Positions 28,470 to 37,413 of a stretch of DNA of 64,000 nucleotides are shown here, piece by piece. Origin of the DNA: Microbulbifer bruguierae (GTDB lineage Bacteria; Pseudomonadota; Gammaproteobacteria; Pseudomonadales; Cellvibrionaceae). Under the pieces are notes generated by a model that was given only the letters and a program-made list of their open reading frames with translations, did not search any database and had not been told where the DNA came from. Numbering within the stretch: position 1 is the stretch's first letter; every line of letters starts with the position of its first letter. Both the position numbers and the translations under genes were made by a program. The stretch is from positions 682,001-746,000 of the forward strand of contig NZ_CP118605.1 in the NCBI RefSeq assembly GCF_029869925.1, written 5' to 3'.

Positions 28470-29505
28470 ATTTGCACTGCCGTGGCTATTTATCCTGCTG
28501 CCGCTACCGCTGGTTGCGCGCAAGCTCTTACCCAAAAGTGAGCCCCTCAGCAGCGCATTGAAGGTTCCTTACTACCGCCAGCTTCCGCGCTATCGCGGCA
28601 GCTCCCCGGCTAACCGCCTGAACCTGGTGATGTTGTGGTTACTTTGGGGGCTTCTGATCGCCGCCGCCGCCCGCCCACAGTGGTACGGCGAACCGATGAC
28701 CCAGACCAGCAGCGCGCGAGACCTGCTTATTGCCGTGGACATATCTGGCAGTATGGAAACGCCGGACATGGTACTAAACGGAAATCCCGCCATGCGTATC
28801 ACCGCAGTGAAGCAGGTGGTTGGAGAATTCGTACTGCGCCGTCAGGGGGACCGTCTCGGGCTGGTGCTGTTCGGTACCCGTGCCTATCTTCAGGCACCGC
28901 TGACATTCGACCGCAAAACTGTCGATACCCTGCTGACGGAAGCTCAGATCGGTTTTGCTGGCCAGGGTACCGCCATTGGCGACGCCATCGGGCTATCGGT
29001 AAAACGGCTCACTCAACGCCCCGCGGAACAGCGGGTACTGATTCTACTTACTGACGGTGCCAATACCGCCGGCGAAGTCAGTCCTCTCAAGGCCGCCGAG
29101 CTGGCCAAACAGGCCGGCGTTACCGTATACACCATCGGCGTCGGCGCCGATGAGATGGTCCAGCCCGGACTGCTCGGCTCACGCTTCGGTGCCCGCCGTG
29201 TCAATCCATCCAGGGATCTCGACAGCGAAACCCTACAGGCGATTGCCGATGAAACTGGCGGCCGCTATTTCCGCGCTCACAATCCACAGGAACTTGCAAA
29301 CATTTATACGGAGCTGGATCGCCTGGAACCGGTAGAGCAGGAAGCGGAAACTTACCGGCCGCTAAAGTCTCTCTATATCTGGCCACTTGGAGTAGCACTA
29401 TTGCTCGCCGCGCTTTGGGGAGCAGTGCCACTGCTTGCCAGTTGGGTATCTGCCAACGGCACCAATGGCAAGTCAACCGCCGCCGCGGGAGGGCCACACT
29501 CGTGA
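28462..29505 (+). CDS. VWA-domain protein BatA-like
   Basis: A 347-residue protein with two membrane segments near the N-terminus (about 5-19 and 55-70), a von Willebrand A domain with the MIDAS motif D-I-S-G-S (about residues 93-97), T-D-G-A-N in the second metal loop, and a C-terminal membrane helix (about 313-330). This is the BatA layout: N-terminal membrane hairpin, VWA facing the periplasm or cytoplasm depending on topology, final anchor. It starts with GTG 8 bases before the previous gene ends and its stop is shared with the next GTG. Members support stress tolerance in some bacteria. Confidence 0.9.
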   Translation: MFEFALPWLFILLPLPLVARKLLPKSEPLSSALKVPYYRQLPRYRGSSPANRLNLVMLWLLWGLLIAAAARPQWYGEPMTQTSSARDLLIAVDISGSMETPDMVLNGNPAMRITAVKQVVGEFVLRRQGDRLGLVLFGTRAYLQAPLTFDRKTVDTLLTEAQIGFAGQGTAIGDAIGLSVKRLTQRPAEQRVLILLTDGANTAGEVSPLKAAELAKQAGVTVYTIGVGADEMVQPGLLGSRFGARRVNPSRDLDSETLQAIADETGGRYFRAHNPQELANIYTELDRLEPVEQEAETYRPLKSLYIWPLGVALLLAALWGAVPLLASWVSANGTNGKSTAAAGGPHS

Positions 29506-31340
29506 TCGACCTGTCCCAATTTCATTTTCTGCGCCCGCACGTGTTATGGCTGATCATACCTACAGCGGTCACCTGCTGGGCACTGGCGCGCACCATACTC
29601 GCAAGTGGTCGCCTGCAAAAAATCATCGATCCGGAATTGCTGCCATATCTGCTGATGCGTGGAGGCGAAAAACGCCCCTGGCTGTTCGGGCTCATATTTA
29701 TTGTATTGGCTCTGGTCATCATCGCCCTCGCTGGCCCTACCTGGCGCAAACTGCCGACACCTGTTTACACCAATCAGGATGCACTGGTTGTGCTGCTGGA
29801 CCTGTCGCCGTCGATGATGGCAACGGACCTGGCACCCAATCGCCTGACCCGCGCACGGCTAAAAATCCTCGACATTCTCAAGCAGCGCAAGGACGGCCTG
29901 ACTGCCCTCGTAGCTTACGCCGGCGAAGCCCACGTCGTCACACCTCTGACAGACGATACCGGGACCATCGCCAACCTGGTTCCCTCGCTGTCACCGCAGG
30001 TCATGCCGGTACCCGGCAGCAATATTGAGGCGGCGGTCCAGAGTGGCTTACGCCTTATTCGCGATGGCGCCAGTGGCCACGGTGAAGTGTTGGCGGTGAC
30101 CGATGGCATTGCCAGAGACGCCATCAGCACCATAAAAGGCGAACTGGGAGGCACCAGTGTCAGCCTGTCGGTACTCGCGGTGGGCAGCGGCGAAGGCAGT
30201 CCCATCCCCAAAACCAATGGCAGCGGTTTTATAACTGATGATAGCGGCGCTATCGTTATTGCAAATTTCAGCCCTCAAGAACTAAGCAGCCTCGCGGAAA
30301 GTACCGGAGGCCGTTATGCCCGAATCGCTGTTGACGACAGTGATATCGCCTACCTGTTGCCAGATAAACCACCACAGGCACAGGCGGAACTGGCAGAACG
30401 GGATTTTGACCAGTGGCGTGAAGAAGGCCCGTGGCTGGTACTCCTGCTTCTGCCATTGACCTTGTTCCTGTTCCGCCGCGGCACACTGGCCTGTGCCCTG
30501 CCCCTGGCATTACTGGTATCCACACCCAAAACCGAAGCCGCCAACTGGCAGGACTTGTGGAAAACGCCGGACCAGCAGGCGCAAGAGCTGCTGCGGGAAG
30601 GCAAACCCGGAGAAGCCGCCGAGCTATTTGAAAGCCCCCAGTGGCGCGGCACCGCCGAGTATCGCGCGGGAGAGTATGATGCTGCGGCAAAAAACTTTGC
30701 CCAGAGCCAGGATCCTCGCGGGCTTTACAATCTCGGCAACAGCCTGACCCAACAGGGGCGCTTCGACGAGGCAATTACAGCCTATGACGAAGCACTGAAA
30801 CATGCCCCAGAGTTTGCCAGTGCTGAACACAACCGCAAGATCGCCGAGCAGCTGAAAAAGCTGCAGGAAAGTCAGCAGCAACAAGACCAACAGCAAGATC
30901 AGAACAACCAGGATCAGCAACAGCAATCCGACCAGAAAAAGGACCAGAACGGCAATTCCCAGGACCAGCAACAGTCCCAGGAAAACCGTCAGTCCGATCA
31001 AAACAGTGATCAAGCTGGCCAGCAGCAACAACAGAGTGAAGACGGACAGCAACCCGGCCAGCAACCGGAAGACGAACCGGCGGCCCCTCCTCAGTCTGAG
31101 CAACCACAGGCTGGAAACCCACAGGATCAGCAGTCTGACGAGCAAAAGGCAGCCAACGCCAATGAAAGTCCTCTGGACCCGGAAACCCAGCAGGCTCTCG
31201 ATCAATGGCTACGCCAGATCCCTGACGACCCCGCTGGCCTGATGCGTGAAAAATTCAAATATGAAAGCCTGCAGCGCCGCCGCGCCTACCGCACCGGCGA
31301 ATGGCAGCCCCCGGAAAACGGAGCGACTCAACGATGGTAA
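29502..31340 (+). CDS. VWA-TPR fusion protein (BatB/BatC-like) with Gln-rich region
   Basis: A 612-residue protein that combines BatB (two N-terminal membrane segments, VWA domain with MIDAS D-L-S-P-S, a helix near 305-325 then a second one) with a BatC part (TPR units around Tyr-Asn-Leu-Gly-Asn-Ser and Ala-Ile-Thr-Ala-Tyr-Asp-Glu-Ala-Leu). After the TPRs comes about 110 residues dominated by Gln, Asp, Ser and Asn, presumably disordered, and a short conserved end (L-D-Q-W-L-R-Q-I-P-D-D-P-A-G-L-M-R). GTG 29502 overlaps the BatA stop; the stop overlaps the BatD ATG. Confidence 0.9.
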   Translation: MIDLSQFHFLRPHVLWLIIPTAVTCWALARTILASGRLQKIIDPELLPYLLMRGGEKRPWLFGLIFIVLALVIIALAGPTWRKLPTPVYTNQDALVVLLDLSPSMMATDLAPNRLTRARLKILDILKQRKDGLTALVAYAGEAHVVTPLTDDTGTIANLVPSLSPQVMPVPGSNIEAAVQSGLRLIRDGASGHGEVLAVTDGIARDAISTIKGELGGTSVSLSVLAVGSGEGSPIPKTNGSGFITDDSGAIVIANFSPQELSSLAESTGGRYARIAVDDSDIAYLLPDKPPQAQAELAERDFDQWREEGPWLVLLLLPLTLFLFRRGTLACALPLALLVSTPKTEAANWQDLWKTPDQQAQELLREGKPGEAAELFESPQWRGTAEYRAGEYDAAAKNFAQSQDPRGLYNLGNSLTQQGRFDEAITAYDEALKHAPEFASAEHNRKIAEQLKKLQESQQQQDQQQDQNNQDQQQQSDQKKDQNGNSQDQQQSQENRQSDQNSDQAGQQQQQSEDGQQPGQQPEDEPAAPPQSEQPQAGNPQDQQSDEQKAANANESPLDPETQQALDQWLRQIPDDPAGLMREKFKYESLQRRRAYRTGEWQPPENGATQRW

Positions 31341-33073
31341 CCAAAGCTGTTCCGCAAACTTCACGACACACAAATCCTAGGCACCTCGCTGCAGCGGAGA
31401 TCCTGGGTCACACCTTCAAGTTACTACTAGGTCTTCTGCTCCTCACCATCGCCAGTCTGGCCAGTGCCCAGAACCTGACCGCCTCCGTGGACCGCAACGA
31501 GCTAGCCATCAACGAGACCTTTACTCTGACGCTGCGCTACAGCGGCTCACAGAGCGGCGGGCAGCCGGACTTCAATCTGCTGGAACAGGATTTTGAAGTA
31601 CTCTCACGACAACAGTCCAACCAATACCGCGTCATCAACGGGCGCGCTGAAAGCTTTGTCGAGTGGAGTGTCATTCTCGCCCCCTTGAAAGAAGGCAAGT
31701 TATTTGTCCCCTCACTACACCTGCACGGAGAGATTTCAGACGCCATTCCAATCACCGTCAACAAAGCCGGTGAATCCCCAGCCGGCACACAGCGTCAGGC
31801 GTTCCTTGAAGTAGAATTGGACAAAGACAAACTCTACGTTCAGGAACAGCTGCTGGTAAAAGTCCGCCTTTACACCACTGTGGGTCTCCACGATATCGCA
31901 ACCGATCCACTGCAGGTCCCGGGCGCACATGTAGAAAAGGTCGATGAGCAGCGATATGAGCGCAGAATCGATGGCGTAGGTCATGCGGTTTACGAACTCA
32001 CCTATGCCGTGTTCCCGGAAAGCTCCGGCGAACTCAATATTCCCGCGCTCAATTATGTGGCAGTCACAGGGCGTAGAGACCCCTTCTCCCTGTTCAATCG
32101 CAATGCCCAGCGTGTGCGCCTGCGTACCGAAGCAAAAACCGTACAGGTTGAACCAAAACCGGACAGTTACAGTGGCACCCACTGGCTCCCCGCAGCTAGC
32201 CTCGGCATAGTCCAGAGCTGGAGCAAAGACCCGGAGGAATTCAAAGTCGGTGAACCCATCACCCGGATTATCACCTTGCGCGGCGAGGGACTGCGTGCTG
32301 CACAGCTACCGCCACTCCCGCCGCTGGATATTGAAGGACTTAAAACCTATCCCGATCAACCTCAAAAGGAAGATCAACCCGGTGCCAATGGCATAACCGG
32401 AACCCGAATCGAGACCACCGCAATCGTAGCCACCAAACCCGGGGATTATCAGCTGCCCGCCATCACGATAACATGGTGGGACAACAAAACAGGACGCCAG
32501 CGAGCCACCCAGTTACCAGCGTTCCGCTTTACGGTTTCCGGTGCTGCGGCAACCGCTAGCAGCCAAACGGGAGGCAGTGGCTTGCCAGATAAGTCCGCAC
32601 TCCCAACCACCGAAGAAGTGAAGCCAGGTTTTTGGCAAAAAGTGGCCATCGGCGCGATTGCTTCCCATCTGATCTGGATTTTCTACTTTTTAAAAATGCG
32701 CAGCCAAAGGTCCTCGCAAAGTGCACCGGTAAACTCCGGGACTCGGAACCAACGGGCCAGCACCCAAACCCTCGAGCAGGCAGCGCTCTCTGCTGACCCG
32801 AAAGGATTACAGGATGCTTTGCACCACTGGGTTCAAACCAGGTGGCCGGATGCACGCGGGAAAAGTATTGAAGAAATCCAAAAAATATTGAAACTCCCTG
32901 AGCTGGACAAGCTCCAGGAGTTAATCAATGGTGCGCTTTATGCAAAACCTGTCGTGCCACTAAATCGCGGACAGCTGACAGTGCTGATACAGAGCTTGAC
33001 CAGTTTTGAACCCGGCCCGGAGGCAGACCTACAGGCTTCAGCACTACCTCCACTATTCAGCTCAAAAAAATAG
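31334..33073 (+). CDS. BatD-like envelope protein
   Basis: A 579-residue protein with an internalised signal peptide (F-K-L-L-L-G-L-L-L-L-T-I-A-S-L-A-S-A-Q, about 26-45), large beta-sandwich periplasmic domains (L-T-A-S-V-D-R-N-E-L-A-I-N-E-T-F-T-L is the typical BatD start), then a transmembrane helix near residues 445-462 and a cytoplasmic tail. BatD partners with BatA/B and MoxR. The ATG at 31334 overlaps the end of the previous gene by 7 bases. Last gene of the operon; no strong terminator follows, only the palindrome at 33164-33189. Confidence 0.9.
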   Translation: MVTKAVPQTSRHTNPRHLAAAEILGHTFKLLLGLLLLTIASLASAQNLTASVDRNELAINETFTLTLRYSGSQSGGQPDFNLLEQDFEVLSRQQSNQYRVINGRAESFVEWSVILAPLKEGKLFVPSLHLHGEISDAIPITVNKAGESPAGTQRQAFLEVELDKDKLYVQEQLLVKVRLYTTVGLHDIATDPLQVPGAHVEKVDEQRYERRIDGVGHAVYELTYAVFPESSGELNIPALNYVAVTGRRDPFSLFNRNAQRVRLRTEAKTVQVEPKPDSYSGTHWLPAASLGIVQSWSKDPEEFKVGEPITRIITLRGEGLRAAQLPPLPPLDIEGLKTYPDQPQKEDQPGANGITGTRIETTAIVATKPGDYQLPAITITWWDNKTGRQRATQLPAFRFTVSGAAATASSQTGGSGLPDKSALPTTEEVKPGFWQKVAIGAIASHLIWIFYFLKMRSQRSSQSAPVNSGTRNQRASTQTLEQAALSADPKGLQDALHHWVQTRWPDARGKSIEEIQKILKLPELDKLQELINGALYAKPVVPLNRGQLTVLIQSLTSFEPGPEADLQASALPPLFSSKK

Positions 33074-33163
33074 GCGTCTCGTTCGTTACCCCGTAGCTTG
33101 AGACCAGAGATAACTGACTAAACTTGGGCTGCAAGTCAAATATGGCGGCAGTAACTGCACGGC

Positions 33164-33189
33164 CAGGTTTACGTTGAAACGTAAACCTG
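33164..33189. repeat. 26-bp near-perfect palindrome ahead of the polysaccharide locus
   Basis: CAGGTTTACGTT (33164-33175) and AACGTAAACCTG (33178-33189) are exact inverted copies two bases apart. No T-run follows on either strand. It is 40 bases before the first glycosyltransferase start and 90 bases after batD, so it could be an operator for the glycan genes or a 3'-end hairpin of the Bat mRNA. Confidence 0.6.
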
Positions 33190-33229
33190 CCAGCTGTAGG
33201 CCCAGCTGCTCGTCGACGGATGTAGCGGA

Positions 33230-34156
33230 ATGCGCAATATCAAAATTCACGCAGTTATCGTCACCTATCAACCAGATTTAGAATTACTGGCACTGTCAAT
33301 TTCCCAAATTTACAAACAAGTCAGCGCCGTCACACTGGTTGATAATCATTCCGACAACTCCGCTAACATCCTCACACTCATTCAGAAGCTTCCCAATTGC
33401 AACCTGATTCAGCTCTCAGAAAATTTAGGCGTCGGGGCAGCCCAAAATACCGGGCTTGAATATGCACTTGCCCGCGGAGCACAACAACTCCTAATACTCG
33501 ACCAAGACAGCGTGATGGCGGAGAACGCCGTCAATCTTCTCTCCAGGGCGCTTCTCCGCCTGGAAAGCAGCGAAGCCGCTGCTGCGGTTGGGCCACAATA
33601 CGATCTTGACGGCAAAGCGGTGATGTCGCCTTTTGTCCGATGTCACTGGTTCTATCTGGGCAGAGTTCCCAAAAGGGAATTGACTGAACACCCTTTCGTC
33701 GAAGTAGATTTTTTAATCTCGTCAGGATCCCTCTTGAGCGCAAAAGCGTTGCGGGCAATTGGTCAAATGGATGAAGCGCTATTCATTGATCATGTCGATA
33801 CCGAGTGGTGTCTGCGTGCCCGAGCGAACAATTTTCGTCTATTCGGTATTCGTGACGCGTTTATGCGGCATTCGCTTGGTGAGCAAACTTACCGAGTATG
33901 GCTTGGACGCTGGCGCCTTCTGCCGAAACACAAGCCATTTCGCTACTATTTCACTTTTCGCAACAGCCTTCTCTTAGCTCGCAAACCGCATGTACCACTG
34001 AAGTGGTTTAGTGCTGACTGCACGAGACTCATGAGCTTGGCTATTTTTTGCCTTCTTTCACCAGAGCAAAAATTTGCGTCAATAAGGATGGCCTGGAGAG
34101 GACTCAAAGATGGCTACCAAGGCAGGTGTCCGCCGAGGAATGCTCCAGAAAGCTGA
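33230..34156 (+). CDS. GT2 glycosyltransferase (rhamnosyltransferase-like)
   Basis: A 308-residue family 2 glycosyltransferase (GT-A fold). The start I-H-A-V-I-V-T-Y-Q-P, D-N-H-S-D-N, N-L-G-V-G-A-A-Q-N-T-G and the metal site L-D-Q-D-S (D-x-D type) mark the donor-binding domain; D-E-A-L-F-I-D-H-V-D-T-E-W-C-L-R-A is the acceptor-side motif of rhamnosyltransferases of the RfbF/WbbL kind. Cytoplasmic, membrane-associated. dTDP-L-rhamnose could come from rmlABCD 14 kb away. Base composition here is still close to the core; the AT-rich part begins downstream. Confidence 0.88.
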   Translation: MRNIKIHAVIVTYQPDLELLALSISQIYKQVSAVTLVDNHSDNSANILTLIQKLPNCNLIQLSENLGVGAAQNTGLEYALARGAQQLLILDQDSVMAENAVNLLSRALLRLESSEAAAAVGPQYDLDGKAVMSPFVRCHWFYLGRVPKRELTEHPFVEVDFLISSGSLLSAKALRAIGQMDEALFIDHVDTEWCLRARANNFRLFGIRDAFMRHSLGEQTYRVWLGRWRLLPKHKPFRYYFTFRNSLLLARKPHVPLKWFSADCTRLMSLAIFCLLSPEQKFASIRMAWRGLKDGYQGRCPPRNAPES

Positions 34157-34552
34157 CAACACGGAATCGTGTTTAGCATATTCAAAATACATTTTGGCAT
34201 ATGCACTGAAAATATAATGCGAGTAATTAGCGTCACAAAAGCCAAAACTACTGCTCAACTAAAAATACAGCCGATGCAGCAAATGATGACAATCTGGCGC
34301 ATTTCCATCAAAACGTATTTTCAACCTGCCAGATTTTCGCAAACCTAAAACTCTTCGCCTAAAATTGCTTTGCATCAAAAAGTCTAGAAAGTGCCGGAGT
34401 ACATCGTCCAGTATCTGGCAGTGAATAGGATCCACATAACAAGCCAGCTTCGTTACAACACAATACGGTGAAGCAACAGTGACGAGCGCTTATCGCGACA
34501 ATAATCAGCCGCAAACAGCGCCATGGCAGTTATAACGTTACGCGAGCCCTAG
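34157..34552. other. Gap ahead of the ABC exporter genes
   Basis: 396 bases without a supported gene, where base composition becomes AT-rich. I looked for a JUMPstart/ops-like element, as found ahead of many polysaccharide operons, and saw none. No convincing promoter pair, hairpin or gene remnant was recognised; the exporter's promoter is presumably here. Confidence 0.35.
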
Positions 34553-35341
34553 ATGATCAAGACCTTCAGTACCGCTTGGGCAGATATGCGCTCCGCACTC
34601 AAATTGAAAAACGTGTGGATAGCACTTGCCAGTGAAGACATCTCCGACCAACACAAACGCACCTCTCTTGGCCCTCTCTGGTTGCTGATCAACTATCTTG
34701 CATTCACATTCACTTTTGTCGTGATTTTCCAGCGTGGTCAGGGAATTGAAAATTTTCCCGCCTACGTATCACTCGGCCTGCTCGCGTGGTTCTTCATTAA
34801 CGAAATCATCTCTCTGAGCGTAACGCTATTCGCAAGAGAAGAAGGCTTCCTAAAGGGTACCGTACTCCCCATCTCTACTTATGTACTAAGACTACTAATG
34901 CAATCCATTATTCGAATGGGGTTCACGATCATAGGCTGTGTTGCAATTCTTTCCTTAAACCACACCCCCCTTTCTTTAGGATGGATATATTCTCTATCTG
35001 GCCTAGCATTACTTATTCTCATTGCACCTGCCGCGATAATCAACCTGGCCTTTATAGGTGCATTTTTCCCCGACTCAAAATTCATCATAAGCAACATCAT
35101 GCGTGTAGGTATGTTTGCAACTCCAATCTTCTGGCATCCAGCTAATAGTGGAGGACTGCGCCAGAAGATTTACGAACTTAACCCATTCACATACATGTTA
35201 GAAATCGTTCGCCAACCAATTTTGACCGATCAATTTCAGACTTATGCATTTCTACTTTGCGCATCAATAGGCCTCGTCCTGTGGATAATTGCGTTCATAG
35301 TATTAGGAAGTTTACGTAAAAAGGTAATTTTTGTTCTCTGA
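34553..35341 (+). CDS. ABC-2 type polysaccharide export permease (Wzm-like)
   Basis: A 262-residue integral membrane protein with about six transmembrane segments and the family's amphipathic start (D-I-S-D-Q-H-K-R-T-S-L-G-P-L-W-L-L-I-N-Y, cut from the conserved region) and C-terminal motif N-P-F-T-Y-M-L-E-I-V-R. Wzm/TagG permeases form the channel that exports lipid-linked glycans made fully in the cytoplasm. Its TGA overlaps by one base with the ATG of the ATPase gene, so the two are made together. No clear ribosome site precedes its ATG. Confidence 0.92.
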   Translation: MIKTFSTAWADMRSALKLKNVWIALASEDISDQHKRTSLGPLWLLINYLAFTFTFVVIFQRGQGIENFPAYVSLGLLAWFFINEIISLSVTLFAREEGFLKGTVLPISTYVLRLLMQSIIRMGFTIIGCVAILSLNHTPLSLGWIYSLSGLALLILIAPAAIINLAFIGAFFPDSKFIISNIMRVGMFATPIFWHPANSGGLRQKIYELNPFTYMLEIVRQPILTDQFQTYAFLLCASIGLVLWIIAFIVLGSLRKKVIFVL

Positions 35342-36063
35342 TGATTTCAATTAAAGCCGAAAATATAGGCTTAAACTATAACATCCGCCAAAAAATCAGC
35401 CTTTCACCAAAGGCTGTCAAACTCCATGCTACTGGAGGAAAAATAACAGTTAACGGAAGAAAAAAAACGATCAAAGCCCTCGATAATGTGAGCTTTGAAC
35501 TTTCCGCAGGTGACAGGCTGGGATTGATCGGAAGTAATGGTGCGGGGAAGTCCACGCTACTTAAAGTTCTATATGGAATTTACGAACCGAGCGAAGGGAA
35601 TCTTCAGGTCTCCGGAAAAATCGATGCTCTTTTTAATATCAATCTTGGGTTCAGAAAGGAAGCAACTGGCCGAAGGAATATATTTTTACGTGGCCTCATC
35701 AGAGGCTGGCAGCCCAAAGAAGTCGAATCTCGCATGGATGAAATTATCGAGTTCAGTGAGCTTGGACACTATATTGACCTGCCATTGAAATCATATAGCG
35801 CAGGTATGGCAGCCAGACTTGCATTTTCCATCGCCACCAACTTGGAACCGGAAATACTGCTCATGGATGAATGGATTGGGGCTGGAGATCCCTCATTCCA
35901 GGAAAAGGCAAAAACCAGGATGGAATTACTCGCAGAAAAAGCGGGGATCATGGTTATCGCCTCACACAATCACAAACTATTAAAAAATGTTTGCAATAAG
36001 ATAATTCACCTACAAGAAGGAAAAATAATTCAGTCCGGAGCACCAGATGACCTATTGGAATAG
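35341..36063 (+). CDS. Polysaccharide ABC exporter ATPase (Wzt-like, short form)
   Basis: A 240-residue nucleotide-binding subunit. Walker A G-S-N-G-A-G-K-S-T, the Wzt-type signature Y-S-A-G-M-A-A-R-L (in place of L-S-G-G-Q), Walker B I-L-L-M-D-E-W-I-G-A-G-D and the switch His in A-S-H-N-H are all present. The protein ends right after the ABC domain; the C-terminal carbohydrate-binding domain that lets many Wzt proteins recognise a capped chain end is absent, as in KpsT/TagH-type ATPases without such a domain. It drives export with the preceding permease. Confidence 0.93.
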   Translation: MISIKAENIGLNYNIRQKISLSPKAVKLHATGGKITVNGRKKTIKALDNVSFELSAGDRLGLIGSNGAGKSTLLKVLYGIYEPSEGNLQVSGKIDALFNINLGFRKEATGRRNIFLRGLIRGWQPKEVESRMDEIIEFSELGHYIDLPLKSYSAGMAARLAFSIATNLEPEILLMDEWIGAGDPSFQEKAKTRMELLAEKAGIMVIASHNHKLLKNVCNKIIHLQEGKIIQSGAPDDLLE

Positions 36064-36099
36064 CCTGCCTCCTGAAATTAAATTTGCGGAGATTCATTC

Positions 36100-37413
36100 G
36101 TGACAATACAGATCATCAAACGTGGACTCCAATATTATCGACTATATGGCTGGCGAAAATTCAGCTGGGCGATCCACTTCAAGTTCCGCCAGGGTGTAAA
36201 GCGAATCATAAGAGTGTTATATATACTTCGCGACAATATGCGCTCATCACATCATTATTTGGAATATCAGTTTTTCCCTGCTTTAGATCGGGTGAATAAG
36301 CCACAGCGCCCCGCCAGCGATATATTTCGAGTACCATTCGTTGCCATTATCGCTGACCTATCTCTCCCTCAATGTAGAAAATATCGTGTGGTTCAGAAGA
36401 TGGAGGCTCTGGAACATCTGAACATTCAAGCGAAATTTTCCCACTGGGAAGACATTCCACGATCAATGAACATTCTTCAAATGGCAACTTTTGTCATTTT
36501 CTATCGTTTAGAGGACAGTGCGCTTCTTGACTCCTACATTAGTGAGTGTACAAGGTTGCAAATTCCAACAGCTTATGACATAGATGACCCAATCTTTTCA
36601 AGGGAAATATATAGTGAAAATAAAAATTTAGATTATTTAAATCCACAGGAAAAAAATCATTTATTAGAATCTACTCAAAGGTACCTACAGGCACTTCAAA
36701 AGTTTGACATTACCATCGTCAGCACTCCAAGAATGGCTTTGGAGGTAAACAAAATATCGGGTAAACCAGCACTTCTATGGAGAAATGCGGTCGATCATGA
36801 AACTGCTGCTTCCGTAAAACAGCTACAACCAGGTCTGGAAAAAAAATATCGAACATCTGAAAAGGACATCATTATCGCCTATGCGTCAGGCTCTCGCGCA
36901 CACGAAGCTGATTTCAGAGTAATACAGAACATTCTTGCAAACATTCTACAAAATTTTCCGAATGTTAAATTATTGATAATCGGTCACTTGGACCTCCCTG
37001 ATTCGCTAGTAAGATTTAAAAGCCGGATATTTGAAACGGGATTTTCTGATTACTCCCGATATATCAGCACATTGGCAAATGCAGACATAAATATCGTACC
37101 TCTAGTTATGGATTCATTTAACGATTGCAAAAGCGGAATTAGATATATGGAGGCTGCCTTACTAAACGTGCCAACTGTCGCGGCAGCCATAGGCGATTTT
37201 TGCAATATTATTCGCAATGGCGAAAATGGATTTTTAGCCAAAGATAGCGATGATTGGCAACAGTACCTGAGCACTCTGATCCGCAGCTCTGACCTTCGCA
37301 AGAAAATCGGTCTGAAAGCATCTCAAGACGTAAGCGGAACATTGGGAATTCATGAGATCACAAATTCCCTTCCTGCAACCATCAAGGAAATGGTACATGG
37401 ACGCTACCGTTAG
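36100..37413 (+). CDS. Glycosyltransferase, GT-B fold (GT4-like)
   Basis: A 437-residue protein with no signal peptide; GTG start at 36100, preceded by a GGAG-type site (GCGGAG). The C-terminal half has the nucleotide-sugar binding layout of GT4 enzymes (I-I-A-Y-A-S-G-S, L-L-I-I-G-H-L-D, I-N-I-V-P-L, S-G-I-R-Y-M-E-A-A-L-L-N-V-P-T-V-A-A, C-N-I-I-R-N-G-E-N-G-F-L-A); the N-terminal acceptor domain is divergent. Sugar specificity cannot be read. Codon use is AT-rich. The end overlaps the next gene's start by 17 bases. Confidence 0.82.
   Translation: MTIQIIKRGLQYYRLYGWRKFSWAIHFKFRQGVKRIIRVLYILRDNMRSSHHYLEYQFFPALDRVNKPQRPASDIFRVPFVAIIADLSLPQCRKYRVVQKMEALEHLNIQAKFSHWEDIPRSMNILQMATFVIFYRLEDSALLDSYISECTRLQIPTAYDIDDPIFSREIYSENKNLDYLNPQEKNHLLESTQRYLQALQKFDITIVSTPRMALEVNKISGKPALLWRNAVDHETAASVKQLQPGLEKKYRTSEKDIIIAYASGSRAHEADFRVIQNILANILQNFPNVKLLIIGHLDLPDSLVRFKSRIFETGFSDYSRYISTLANADINIVPLVMDSFNDCKSGIRYMEAALLNVPTVAAAIGDFCNIIRNGENGFLAKDSDDWQQYLSTLIRSSDLRKKIGLKASQDVSGTLGIHEITNSLPATIKEMVHGRYR

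Noticed and set aside
30850..31150. CAG/CAA-rich nucleotide repeat
   Set aside because: It is the coding sequence of the Gln-rich tail of the BatB/C protein, irregular at the nucleotide level, and not a separate repeat element.
34157..34552. JUMPstart/ops element ahead of the exporter genes
   Set aside because: No match to the known element could be seen in this gap or ahead of rmlA.
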